Source: an uncultured Kushneria sp. (GTDB lineage Bacteria > Pseudomonadota > Gammaproteobacteria > Pseudomonadales > Halomonadaceae). From it: a stretch of 64,000 bases of DNA. The stretch lies in the NCBI RefSeq assembly GCF_947497025.1, contig NZ_CANMFC010000004.1, positions 248,001 to 312,000 on the forward strand, written 5' to 3'. Below the pieces are notes generated by a model. The model had not been told where the DNA came from, did not search any database, and worked only from the letters and a program-made list of their open reading frames with translations. Each line of letters opens with the position of its first letter. Positions within the stretch are counted from its first letter, which is position 1. Shown piece after piece: positions 26,878-36,149 of the stretch. A program made the position numbers and the translations under genes.

Positions 26878-28125
26878 CTAGCGCCGCAGTCCGAGGCGCT
26901 TGAACATCTCCCCTCGCGCCTGTTCGGTTGCCGCCGACATCGGCTGCGGTTCCAGCTCGGCCGGCTTGGGCGGCGACATCGCCACCACCGGCGCGGTAAC
27001 GACCTGGTTCTGTTCGTCACTCGTCTCGGCCTGGCCTCGCCGCTTGTTGGCGACGCTGCGCCCGAAGTGGGTCAGCTGGAAATTGTCCGAGGCGGCACGC
27101 TTGGCCAGGGTGTGTAGGAAGCCCAGGGTGTTCTTGACCTTGCCGGCATCGACCCGCCCGGCGGCTTCGTCGATCACCGCCTGCTGCGTCTCGGTCGACA
27201 ACCCCGTCAGCAGGAACGCGACCGATTCCCGCTCGTCGGCAGTCAGCTCGAGTGGCCAGCTCCAGACCAGCGAAGTGTCGCCCGGCTCGCGCGCGGTGGT
27301 TTTACACACACTGTTTGTATAACTACGTACTGTAGGGCGAGTTGCATCGGAAACTGCGTCGTAAGTGTCTGATTCACGCATGAGTTTCCGCTGGAAACTG
27401 GGGGAATTCGCTTCCGGAAACTGTCCGAGTTTCCGCTGGAAACTGGGTGCATTTGGCTGAGTTTCCGCCGGAAACTGGGTATCTGGTGACTGAGTTTCCG
27501 CTGGAAACTCTGCGCGCTTCTGCCGCTCCGCACGCTGGTCGATGACATCGAGTCGGGTCGGCAGTTCGAGCACACCGCCCTCGGCCAACTCGTCGCGGAC
27601 GAGTTGCGCCACCTCGGCGACATCACGGTTGTGGTGTCGAGTGCAACGGATGACGTACTCGATGTACTCGGCATCCAGTGACAGCGACTCGGCGGGTGCC
27701 AGCGGCTCGTCGTGCAGCACGTAGACGTTACCGATCATGCGTCCGTTACCGGTGTTCCGCGCTTTCATACCCAACGTCATCCAGCGGGTCAGCCTGAGGA
27801 TCGCGATGACACGCGCCACGGTCTTGCGTGACGCCTTGCGGTTCGCACCGGAACGCAGCAACGGCTCCAGTTCGTCATAGGTTGGGAAAGCGGTGGTGCG
27901 GTCAGCATTCGAGAGCAGTCGGATCATCTGCCACCCAAGCACGTCGACCGCGCCCAGGCGTTGATCGAGTAGCAGGGCTCGGGGAACGGTTTCATGGGGA
28001 TTGCCCATGAACAGCAGACCGTCGAGCGCATCCTCCTGACCGCTTGACGCCGAGGCGGCCTCGCCTCGGCGTTGAGTCATGGATGACGCGGCGCGCCCGA
28101 TGAGCGCGTCAAAATGTTTCATCAC
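26878..28125 (-). CDS. STY4528-family ICE protein
   Basis: Family position between TIGR03761 and DUF2857; 'LDGLLFMGNPHETVPRALLLDQRLGAVDVLGWQMIRL'. Confidence 0.75.
   Translation of the reverse strand: MMKHFDALIGRAASSMTQRRGEAASASSGQEDALDGLLFMGNPHETVPRALLLDQRLGAVDVLGWQMIRLLSNADRTTAFPTYDELEPLLRSGANRKASRKTVARVIAILRLTRWMTLGMKARNTGNGRMIGNVYVLHDEPLAPAESLSLDAEYIEYVIRCTRHHNRDVAEVAQLVRDELAEGGVLELPTRLDVIDQRAERQKRAEFPAETQSPDTQFPAETQPNAPSFQRKLGQFPEANSPSFQRKLMRESDTYDAVSDATRPTVRSYTNSVCKTTAREPGDTSLVWSWPLELTADERESVAFLLTGLSTETQQAVIDEAAGRVDAGKVKNTLGFLHTLAKRAASDNFQLTHFGRSVANKRRGQAETSDEQNQVVTAPVVAMSPPKPAELEPQPMSAATEQARGEMFKRLGLRR
27383..27509. repeat. Intragenic dyad repeats AGTTTCC-GCY-GGAAACT (four intact, one degenerate)
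   Basis: 27383-27399, 27428-27444, 27460-27476, 27493-27509; partial copy near 27410-27423. Confidence 0.95.
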
Positions 28126-28736
28126 GCTACCCCTTCACGCACCACGCCCTCGTCCTCGGCAAGCAGGCTTTGTTGTCGCGCCTGCTCCGGCTGGGTCCAC
28201 TGCTTGATCAGGGTCCAGATCACCGCCAACGGCAGCGCGACCTCTTCAGCCAGGACCAGCATGCCGCGAATGTCTTCCACGGCACCGGGACCGGACGGAT
28301 CGTCAGAAATGGTCTGCCAGCGGTGGTACGCCTCGTGCTCTATCTTCTCCTCCGGCATGGGCAGGCGTCCCTGCCGGCTCGGCACGCCCAGCAGCGTGCG
28401 ACGCGCCGAGCAGTCGTTCGGGGTCAGACCGAAGAAGGTGCTCAGCATGTGCACGCTGGCCCCGTGTCGAATGCAGTGATCGACGAGCCCATCGCGATCC
28501 TGGTCGCGATCGACGCGGCGCAGCGCCGCTTTGAAGGTGTCGTGATCCAGCTCGAACCGGGCCACGCCCGGAAACTCGTGGATCAGGGACTCGATCTCGC
28601 TGGCCCGCAGCCGACTGAGACTCTGCAGCTCATCGTCGCGGAAGCCCAGCGCGCGAGCGCGACGCATGTCGCCCTCACGAATCAGGATCAGCGCCTGGTT
28701 GAACAGCGCATGGTTGAGTTGCGGTGTCGCCATCAC
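28122..28736 (-). CDS. DUF2857-domain ICE protein
   Basis: Position after ParB; 'LNHALFNQALILIREGDMRRARALGFRDDEL'. Confidence 0.75.
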   Translation of the reverse strand: MMATPQLNHALFNQALILIREGDMRRARALGFRDDELQSLSRLRASEIESLIHEFPGVARFELDHDTFKAALRRVDRDQDRDGLVDHCIRHGASVHMLSTFFGLTPNDCSARRTLLGVPSRQGRLPMPEEKIEHEAYHRWQTISDDPSGPGAVEDIRGMLVLAEEVALPLAVIWTLIKQWTQPEQARQQSLLAEDEGVVREGVA

Positions 28737-30772
28737 GAATCCCCCTCTGCATTGAGCACGTCACGCAGCACCCGGATCAGCCGGGTCAGCCAGAACACAC
28801 GAACGAAGAGACCGTCGGGCAGACGCACCTCGGTGTCGTCACCATGACTGCCCACCAGTTCTCCCAATAGCGAGATGTCGCTCGGCATCACCGGATCGAT
28901 GTTGCCCTCGAGACCGGCGAGCAGTTGCCAGACGAGCTGAGCACGACGGCTGGGTGCGCCCTCAAGGGGACCGAGTTCGTAACCGATACCGTCGCGCGCA
29001 TTGAGGCGAATGACCTCGCTGGATCCGCTGGCCTCAACGCCGGCCCAGCTGGCCAGCACCTGGACCACTTCACCAATCTGCATGCGTAGATCCTGAGCGT
29101 TGCGACGCCAGGTCGGCACATGCCAGAGATCCGTGATCGGGGCGACACGGCCACCGTCCTGCAGCGGTACGCTTTTGAGTGCCGCTGCCTCGAAGTCGAT
29201 GGCCTCCTCGCCGTGTTCCTTCGCCTGCCAATGACGCAGCTGGCGATGGCCCTCCGTCTCGTGGTGTGGAGAGAGGGTCAGATCGGCGGCGATGGTCGCC
29301 TGCTCTTCGGCAGAGCGGGTCGGCTGAAGTGTGTGCTCCTGCAGCAGACCATCGGTGTCCAGTAGCCCGCCGGCGTTGTCGTTCCAGTCGTCATCGAAGC
29401 TGCCGCCCTGTGGGGCCACCGGTGTTCGCTGGGTCTGAGCCTCGAGTTCGGCGTTGCGCTGCTCGAGCTGCTCGAGCTGGGCGCGCATCTGTTTCATGGC
29501 GACCGACTCGCCTACCCCGCCCGCATCCGGCACACCGCGCGCCGGCGACGGTTCCGGCGCGGGATCGAGGTCGCTCTGGCCATCGCCGAAGGTCAGATCA
29601 TTGGGGTCGAGTTCATCGTCATCGCCGGTGGGTTCGCTACCGCTACGAGAGGTTTTGGCGGTCGATGGCAGAGAGGAAGGAGCCGACGACTTGCCGGACG
29701 ACGAGCCACCCGGAGAAGTATCCGGTTTTGGCGGATAAAGGTGGCGCTCCTGGGGATGACGCAGGCGCTCCAGTTCACTATCGACAGTGGTCCAGATATC
29801 CGCGCGCTCCTCGTCCGTTGCCGCCCGGGCATACTTGCGTACGGTGAACCAGTTCTTCCACGCCATGTCGATGGGGTTGAAGTGCAGACCGGTGTGCTCG
29901 TTGAGCATGCCCTTCAAGCGATCTTCGACGATGTTCCAGCGGAATTCGGTCTGCCCCTCGTGATCGAGCTGGGCCATCTCCTCATGCCAGGCCAGCGCGA
30001 AATCGCCGTCGACGACGTTGTTGGCCCAGTGTTCCCCCTCGCCCAAGTCATCGGCGTGCTCGATCCAGTAGTCGGCACAGCGGGTCCAGCACTCGTCACA
30101 GAACTGGCGATAGGAGATCAGCTTCTCGATCTGGGGACGGCCCATTCCCGCATCCAGTGATAAAGGTAGCGTGGGGAGAAAGTGCTCGATGGTGTAGAGC
30201 ATCCGACTTACGTGGCCATGATTGATGGTGTAACCCAGCACGCGAAGCCGCTTGGTCAACTCGCGCTGGGAGATGGTCTCGCCGGCGTCCTCCTCGATCA
30301 TGCGTTTGGCCTCGAAGATCCCGCGTGCCCGCTCGATCCAGCTCAGTTGCCCCCGGTTGTCGTTCTCGGCCAGGTGGCCGGCAAGCACGTTGATCTCGCC
30401 CTGCCACGGGATGAAATGGCAGTCCTGGTGATAGAAGGACTGATCGCCCGTCTCCTGATACAGCTCATTGAGAATGGTCAGGCGGGTATTGCCCCCATCG
30501 GAGATCATGTAGCGGTCATCGCCGGGACGCTGCGTGACGGTCAACTTCTGCTTGAGTCCGACTGCCTTGATCGACGCCTTGATCTCATCGAACTTGGGGT
30601 TGTGATGGGTTCTGGGGTTGCGATCGTAGGGACGCAGCTGATCCAGCGTGAGCGACATCGCCTGTTCGCGGGTCGGTGCCGGCAGCCGATCGGTGGGCTG
30701 GCTCCTGAGCGTCGGCCCCGGCTGGTTCAGCTTGGCCGTGATCTGATCGGGGGTAACGGATGGTTTACTCAT
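28733..30772 (-). CDS. ICE ParB-family protein (TIGR03764-like)
   Basis: ParB/Srx region 'YDRNPRTHHNPKFDEIKASIKAVGLKQKLTVTQRPGDDRYMISDGGNTRLTIL'. Confidence 0.88.
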   Translation of the reverse strand: MSKPSVTPDQITAKLNQPGPTLRSQPTDRLPAPTREQAMSLTLDQLRPYDRNPRTHHNPKFDEIKASIKAVGLKQKLTVTQRPGDDRYMISDGGNTRLTILNELYQETGDQSFYHQDCHFIPWQGEINVLAGHLAENDNRGQLSWIERARGIFEAKRMIEEDAGETISQRELTKRLRVLGYTINHGHVSRMLYTIEHFLPTLPLSLDAGMGRPQIEKLISYRQFCDECWTRCADYWIEHADDLGEGEHWANNVVDGDFALAWHEEMAQLDHEGQTEFRWNIVEDRLKGMLNEHTGLHFNPIDMAWKNWFTVRKYARAATDEERADIWTTVDSELERLRHPQERHLYPPKPDTSPGGSSSGKSSAPSSLPSTAKTSRSGSEPTGDDDELDPNDLTFGDGQSDLDPAPEPSPARGVPDAGGVGESVAMKQMRAQLEQLEQRNAELEAQTQRTPVAPQGGSFDDDWNDNAGGLLDTDGLLQEHTLQPTRSAEEQATIAADLTLSPHHETEGHRQLRHWQAKEHGEEAIDFEAAALKSVPLQDGGRVAPITDLWHVPTWRRNAQDLRMQIGEVVQVLASWAGVEASGSSEVIRLNARDGIGYELGPLEGAPSRRAQLVWQLLAGLEGNIDPVMPSDISLLGELVGSHGDDTEVRLPDGLFVRVFWLTRLIRVLRDVLNAEGDS

Positions 30773-31275
30773 GAGGTCCACTCCGGCTGCCGCGAGGCGC
30801 AGCCATCAGAATCGAAAAAATGGTTCAACTGCTGGTTGAGACGACCGATGCTCTGGGTCAACCCGTGCAGGCTCAGGTCGCTGCGCGTCTGCGGCGGATG
30901 CTGCTGGCACAGCGCCTGCAGGCCACGACGCAGATCGAGCAGGTTGTCATTGACGATCACCAGCAGCTCGAAATCGCTGAGGTCGAAATACTGGAGCTGT
31001 GCCCAGCGCAGGCTGTGGTGGGGCTCCATCTCAAGCCGACTGGCCCTGTCGCAGGCCATGTGGAAGACCAGCCAGGTATCGGCGAGCAGCGAGCGCAGCG
31101 CATCGTTGCGCTTGTTGTGCGCCCGGGGATGCGCCGCGAACCAGGACTCCAGTGTCTCGACCCAGCCGGCAAAGGGATCGAGCAGTCCCAGGGCCAGACA
31201 TTCCCGGCCCAGCAGATAGCGTTCCATGCCCCGGTCGGTCGCAGCGCGTGTCGGAAACGTGACGATCTCAGCCAT
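30769..31275 (-). CDS. ICE hypothetical protein
   Basis: Start ATG 31275; four-base overlap with parB. Confidence 0.6.
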   Translation of the reverse strand: MAEIVTFPTRAATDRGMERYLLGRECLALGLLDPFAGWVETLESWFAAHPRAHNKRNDALRSLLADTWLVFHMACDRASRLEMEPHHSLRWAQLQYFDLSDFELLVIVNDNLLDLRRGLQALCQQHPPQTRSDLSLHGLTQSIGRLNQQLNHFFDSDGCASRQPEWTS

Positions 31276-31957
31276 GGGACAGCTCCTTGTGTTGGTCGCG
31301 ATCGACGCCGCCATGCAGGCGCGCGTTACGACCAGCGGCGTACCCACGGGCCATTGCACGCTGATCGTCACGGCGTTGACCGCGGTCGATGGCCTCCATC
31401 GCCTCGAGCTGTGGATAGAAGCGCTGCTGGAAGTGCGCGATTGCCGCGACTGACGCCTCCGTTTTCTGCACCGGGACGATGTGCTCATACGCTCCGGCGA
31501 CCCATGCCAGCGCATAGGCGTCTGCCCGACGGATCTTGGTGACGCGCTTCGCGCGCTTGTGCATGCCGTTCAGGAATGACTTGCGATCGCTGATCAGCTG
31601 ACGCTGCAGCACCTCGAAGGCATACGCCGCGATGCGCACCTGGCTCGCCTCGCCGAGGAAGGCGAAGTACCCCTGCCAGCTCTCGAACGTGGGACGCGGT
31701 TCGTAGACCGTGGCGGTACCGAAGGCGGCATTGACCAGGCTGGCCAGATGATCGAGCCAGCGCGGCGGCTTGCGCCCGGTTGGCGACTTGACGGCCACAC
31801 GGTCGATGGTCGATGCCGCGACATCGATCTCACTGACGCCGTACTCGTCCATCAGATGCTGCGCCTGACGCAGGGCCGTTCCGGCCTCGTGCTCGTTGGC
31901 AGAGCATGACAGCGCCAGACAGCGCTCGATCTTGCGAAGGATGCGATCGGGAGTCAT
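31268..31957 (-). CDS. DUF2786-domain protein
   Basis: 'DRILRKIERCLALSCSANEHEAGTALRQAQHLMDEYGVSEIDV'. Confidence 0.8.
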   Translation of the reverse strand: MTPDRILRKIERCLALSCSANEHEAGTALRQAQHLMDEYGVSEIDVAASTIDRVAVKSPTGRKPPRWLDHLASLVNAAFGTATVYEPRPTFESWQGYFAFLGEASQVRIAAYAFEVLQRQLISDRKSFLNGMHKRAKRVTKIRRADAYALAWVAGAYEHIVPVQKTEASVAAIAHFQQRFYPQLEAMEAIDRGQRRDDQRAMARGYAAGRNARLHGGVDRDQHKELSHG

Positions 31958-32064
31958 TGGACACCTCCCGCCGCACCGTTGGGAAAAGGTGCCGGGCGCA
32001 TCCCGTGGTAGGTTGAAAACGCTCCCCAAGAGCACATCTCAACACTGGCCACAGGAGGCCCGAC

Positions 32065-32364
32065 ATGACGGAAAAAGCGGAATTTGTCTATCGAGTGAAT
32101 TACGAGATGGAGACCTCGCACGGTCAAAGTGAACCACTGAGAATCCTGAAACGAACAGATCACTTGCTTTACAAGCTCGCAGAACCACCCGTCATTCCTC
32201 GACAAGGCGAATACGTCGCCTTCAAGGACGATCTGTTGTCGACTGATATCGAATGGCTGAAAGTGAAGAACGTGTTTCATGGCATCACTCCTGGTCCACT
32301 CGGGGATCTACAACATCACTGGGTGACCGTCCTGCTAACTGCTGACGAATCCATTCCGGAGTGA
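32065..32364 (+). CDS. Hypothetical protein, only supported plus-strand gene in the ICE segment
   Basis: AGGAGG SD before ATG 32065; coding-like composition; tail overlaps 32285-32605 convergently. Confidence 0.6.
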   Translation: MTEKAEFVYRVNYEMETSHGQSEPLRILKRTDHLLYKLAEPPVIPRQGEYVAFKDDLLSTDIEWLKVKNVFHGITPGPLGDLQHHWVTVLLTADESIPE

Positions 32365-32605
32365 TACCAAGAAATGCCAGGACCTCTCTGACATCACCGT
32401 TGAGAACGATCATCTGATCGACGCTTAACGCACATCGACCGCGCATACCCGGAAACGCATGGTGTGCGCGGTACCAATGCCGCGTGCAGCTGGGCAGGCT
32501 GTAGATAGGCTCATCCGAGGTGCTCATCGGCAGCATCAAGTCAGCCAGCAGGCCTCTCGCTCGAGGGCTCAAGTCATTGATGGCTGGGTTGGAGTTATCC
32601 TTCAT
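32285..32605 (-). CDS. ICE hypothetical protein
   Basis: ORF overlapping neighbour by 4 nt. Confidence 0.5.
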   Translation of the reverse strand: MKDNSNPAINDLSPRARGLLADLMLPMSTSDEPIYSLPSCTRHWYRAHHAFPGMRGRCALSVDQMIVLNGDVREVLAFLGITPEWIRQQLAGRSPSDVVDPRVDQE

Positions 32606-32832
32606 ACCTCACCCTCCTCATGTCGCTGAACCCTACGTAGGCGTGCCAGCACGTTCTTCTCGGCTCGCGCGTCGCTGGGTGAAAAGCCGGTGAAGACGGG
32701 CGGGCAGCCCGGCTTGACGAAACGAACGTGACCGCCACGTGTGCGCTCAACGTTCCAGCCATGAGTCACGGCGTAACGCACTACACGCTTCAAGGCGCGG
32801 GTCGAGCAGCGGATCGGGAGTGCGTCAGGCAT
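32602..32832 (-). CDS. HicA-like small protein
   Basis: 'RVVRYAVTHGWNVERTRGGHVRFVKPGCPPVFTGFSPSDARAEKNVLARLRR' resembles HicA dsRBD-like fold. Confidence 0.55.
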   Translation of the reverse strand: MPDALPIRCSTRALKRVVRYAVTHGWNVERTRGGHVRFVKPGCPPVFTGFSPSDARAEKNVLARLRRVQRHEEGEV

Positions 32833-33028
32833 GGGGCACCTCCCCGATGAATTGATCGGTGTGATCAAGCTGCTGACGAAACAGATCCAGTTGGCCTTCA
32901 AGCGACCGGATCAGTCGCTCTCGTTCACCTCGAAGCAGTCGACATTCGCGGTTGAGCCGCGCAAGTTCGTCGCGTTTTTCAGCGAGGCGAGTTTCGAGAT
33001 GCAGTAGTTCCTGGGCTGCACTGTTCAT
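32825..33028 (-). CDS. Small coiled-coil protein
   Basis: MNSAAQELLHLETRLAEKRDELARLNRECRLLRGERERL; overlaps dnaB stop. Confidence 0.55.
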   Translation of the reverse strand: MNSAAQELLHLETRLAEKRDELARLNRECRLLRGERERLIRSLEGQLDLFRQQLDHTDQFIGEVPHA

Positions 33029-34433
33029 GAGCGCGCCTCCTGTACCTGTTTCCACGCCAAAGACTCGAACCGGGTGCTCGAGCCCACGAACGTCAGATGC
33101 ACCGTGCCGGTGGGACCGTTGCGCTGCTTGCCGATGATCAGCTCGGCCAGTCCCTTGTTGTCGGGGTTATCAGTGTTGTAGACCTCATCGCGGTAGACGA
33201 ACCCGATGACGTCGGCGTCCTGCTCGATCGCGCCGGAGTCGCGCAGATCGGCCATACAGGGGCGCTTGTTGGGTCGATTTTCTAGCGTGCGATTAAGCTG
33301 AGAGAGCGCCACCACCGGGCAGTTGAGATCCTTGGCGGTGGCTTTGAGAATCCGCGAGATCGCGGAGATCTCGTTGTTGCGGTTCTCGCAGCCCGGCTCC
33401 TCGAGCAGCTGCAGGTAGTCGATGAGGATGAGGGCCGGCTTGCCATGGCGGCGCATCAGCCGACGGGCACGAGACTTGAGTGAGGTTGCGGAAAGCCCGC
33501 TGGAGTCGTCCACGAACAGGCGCTCTTCGAACCCGAGTATGCGATTCGTGGCGGAGGTCAGCTTCTCCCAGCCTCCATCGTCGAGCTGCCCTGAGCGCAG
33601 CTTGCTCAGATCCAGCCGCCCCATGCTTGCCATCAGGCGCAGCATCAGCTGCTCCTCCGGCATCTCGAGCGAGAAGACGAAGATCGGTGCCGTGGCCAAC
33701 TCGGTACGGCCCGCCGTGGCAACCAATGCATTCTCGACGAGGTTCATCCCCAACGTCGTCTTGCCCATCGACGGGCGGCCGGCGAGGACGATCAGATCGG
33801 AGTCCTGCCAGCCGCAGGTCAGCGCATCGAGATCCTGGTAGCCGGTCGGCGTGCCAGTAATGCCGTCCTTGGCGTTGAAGGCGCGATCAATGGTATCGAT
33901 CGCCGCCGTCAGTGCCGGACGTATGCCGGTTTCCTTGCCCTGCCGATTTTCGGCCAGCTCGAACAGTTGACGCTCGGTGGCTTCGATCAACGCCTGACTG
34001 AGCTGCTGCCCATCCAGCGCCCGCTGACTGAGATCGCGCCCCATGTTGGCCAGTTGCCGGCGACGCTGATGCTCGCGAACGATGCCGGCATAGGCGACCA
34101 CATTGGTAGCCGACGGTGTGTGACGGGCCAGCTCGGCCAGGTAGGACAAGCCGCCGCAGGTCTCGAGATTCCCATCGCGCTCCAGAACTTCGGAGAGCGT
34201 CACCACATCCAGCGGCTTTTCGTCATGGGATAGCGCTTCCATCGCCTTGAAGATCAGCCGGTGCGGGTACTGATAAAACGCGCCGGCATCGACGATTACG
34301 CAGATGTCATCCCACTTGGTGTTATCGAGCATCAACGCACCCAGCGTGGACTGCTCGGCCTCGATGCTATGCGGTGGCAGAAGCCCCATGGCCTCGGCTT
34401 CGGCGGATGCCGGGGATGCGGCTTCAATGGACA
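33025..34433 (-). CDS. dnaB: Replicative DNA helicase DnaB (ICE-encoded)
   Basis: 'LPPHSIEAEQSTLGALMLDN...VLAGRPSMGKTTLGMNLVENAL...SQLNRTLENRPNKRPCMADLRDSGAIEQDADVIGFVYRDEVY'. Confidence 0.93.
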
Positions 34434-35314
34434 TGACCCACCCCCGATTTTTCGGTGCCGGTTTTACCGCTCGGTGCATTGGTGCCCACCGCGCGAATGG
34501 CATCGGCCCACTCGGGATAGAGATCGATGGCCACGGCTTTGAGCTGGTCGGCACAGGCCGGTGCCTTACGGCTGTATGGCTTGCGCGGCTCGACCCGGTG
34601 AACGGGCAAGCCCTGCAACGCTGCCGAACGATAGGCGGAGAGATTGACCAGCGGCGTCTCGAGCACGCTAATGCCGTGATCTTCGACCTCGGCATACATG
34701 GTGCGAATACTGTCGGCAATGTCGCGGGCATCGCGCAGCTGGTCGGTCATCTTGTTGAGCAGGATGGAGACCGGCGGCACCTCGAAACGGGTATAACGTG
34801 CCAGCTCGCGCAGCTCATTGAGCATGCCCTGGGTGCCACGCACGAATTCGCGCGCGGTGAGCAGTTCGGGAACGATGGGAGAGATCAGCCGATCGGCGGC
34901 CATGACGGCCATCTCGAGAATCACCGAGCGCGCGCCCTGGGTATCGATCAGGATGGCGTCATAGCGATCGGCGAAGCGATCGAGCAGGTCGATCAGCCGG
35001 AAGCGACCATTCGGGGCATTGAGCAATAACTGCTGCAACTGATTCCGATAGTCGTTGGAGACGATGATGTCGAGATTGGGGATAGCGGTGTGCGAGATGA
35101 TCTGGTCGAGGTCGACCAGTTCTGTCGCGAGCAGCTCGTACACCCCACCAGGGGCAGGCTGGGACAGCTCATAGTAGGAAGAGAGGGTTGGCTGGGAGTC
35201 GAGGTCTATGAGCAGGACCCGTAGACCGGCGTCTGCCAGGAGACCGCCCAGATTGGCCGTCGTGGTGGTTTTCCCGACGCCGCCCTTGGAGCAAACCGTT
35301 GCTGAAACACGCAT
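34424..35314 (-). CDS. parA: ParA family ATPase (ICE partition)
   Basis: 'CSKGGVGKTTTTANLGGLLADAGLRVLLIDLDSQPTLS'. Confidence 0.93.
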   Translation of the reverse strand: MRVSATVCSKGGVGKTTTTANLGGLLADAGLRVLLIDLDSQPTLSSYYELSQPAPGGVYELLATELVDLDQIISHTAIPNLDIIVSNDYRNQLQQLLLNAPNGRFRLIDLLDRFADRYDAILIDTQGARSVILEMAVMAADRLISPIVPELLTAREFVRGTQGMLNELRELARYTRFEVPPVSILLNKMTDQLRDARDIADSIRTMYAEVEDHGISVLETPLVNLSAYRSAALQGLPVHRVEPRKPYSRKAPACADQLKAVAIDLYPEWADAIRAVGTNAPSGKTGTEKSGVGHVH

Positions 35315-35394
35315 AACTGCACCTCATCCGTCAGTGATTGGAATGAGTGCAGAGGCGGTATTACATACCAGGATGTTTTGTCTAAGCGTTCGGC

Positions 35395-35470
35395 TGGCTC
35401 CCTGAGCAGGACTCGAACCTGCGACCCAGCGATTAACAGTCGCTTGCTCTACCAACTGAGCTATCAGGGA
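35395..35470 (-). tRNA. tRNA-Asn (GTT), copy 1, ICE-proximal
   Basis: TCCCTGATAGCTCAGTTGGTAGAGCAAGCGACTGTTAATCGCTGGGTCGCAGGTTCGAGTCCTGCTCAGGGAGCCA. Confidence 0.97.
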
Positions 35471-35504
35471 TCGATATGAATGCTTCCCGACACGATGATA
35501 GCGA

Positions 35505-35580
35505 TGGCTCCCCGAACAGGACTCGAACCTGTGACCCAATGATTAACAGTCATTTGCTCTACCAACTGAGCTATCAGGGA
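35505..35580 (-). tRNA. tRNA-Asn (GTT), copy 2
   Basis: Cloverleaf with G-T wobble in acceptor stem. Confidence 0.96.
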
Positions 35581-35601
35581 ACAACGAAGTATCAGATTTT
35601 T

Positions 35602-35677
35602 TGGCTCCCCGAACAGGACTCGAACCTGTGACCCAATGATTAACAGTCATTTGCTCTACCAACTGAGCTATCGGGGA
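35602..35677 (-). tRNA. tRNA-Asn (GTT), copy 3
   Basis: Perfect acceptor stem TCCCCGA/TCGGGGA. Confidence 0.97.
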
Positions 35678-35789
35678 ATGTCTTCCGAATACGCGGCGTA
35701 GTATACGTATTTCAGAAAAAACGTCAAGGGCCTGATAAAGACCCCGGCGTTATTCGCGACGATCATACGACACGAATATTGCCTGTCGC

Positions 35790-35866
35790 TGGTGGCTACG
35801 CCCTGATTCGAACAGGGGACCCCATCATTATGAGTGATGTGCTCTAACCAGCTGAGCTACGTAGCC
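35790..35866 (-). tRNA. tRNA-Met (CAT)
   Basis: GGCTACGTAGCTCAGCTGGTTAGAGCACATCACTCATAATGATGGGGTCCCCTGTTCGAATCAGGGCGTAGCCACCA. Confidence 0.96.
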
Positions 35867-36071
35867 ATGCGACCGTGCGCATTGTACAGAAGCACCACCG
35901 ATATGCCAATCCCTCATGTACTCCCTTCACCCATGACCGCTCGCCCGCCACTGCCCTCACCTCTTTCACCAGGAGTCTCATTAAATGAGAACACTCACAC
36001 TCGAAACCACACAGGTTTATTGTTTGTCTGTCATAAAACCTGTGCGCCAGAAGCGCCAAACACATCACCCA

Positions 36072-36099
36072 TTTTTATTGATTGATCGTTCAATAAAAA
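36072..36099. promoter_or_regulatory. Candidate BetI operator upstream of betI
   Basis: TTTTTATTGA-TTGATCGT-TCAATAAAAA perfect 10-bp dyad. Confidence 0.75.
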
Positions 36100-36149
36100 A
36101 TGACTACCCTGAATAACCTCACAGGTGTTCACAACAGGAGAAGCGGCCA

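Larger units (their letters stand above)
1..35470 (-). mobile_element. Integrative conjugative element (PFGI-1/SPI-7-like family), partial; left end outside window, right end at or near tRNA-Asn 3' end
   Basis: Ordered set of TIGR037xx-type ICE proteins, TraD, topB, ssb, ParA/DnaB/ParB on one strand, with parA next to the 3' end of tRNA-Asn. Confidence 0.9.

Noticed and set aside
27243-27674. Minus-strand ORF (143 aa) overlapping the STY4528-family gene
   Set aside because: Out-of-frame translation through the dyad repeats; the 415-aa frame is the coding one.
36003-36055. CACAGGTTT...AAACCTGTG inverted repeat upstream of betI
   Set aside because: Real 9-bp dyad, but no flanking gene end or other clue to separate terminator from operator; too ambiguous to call.
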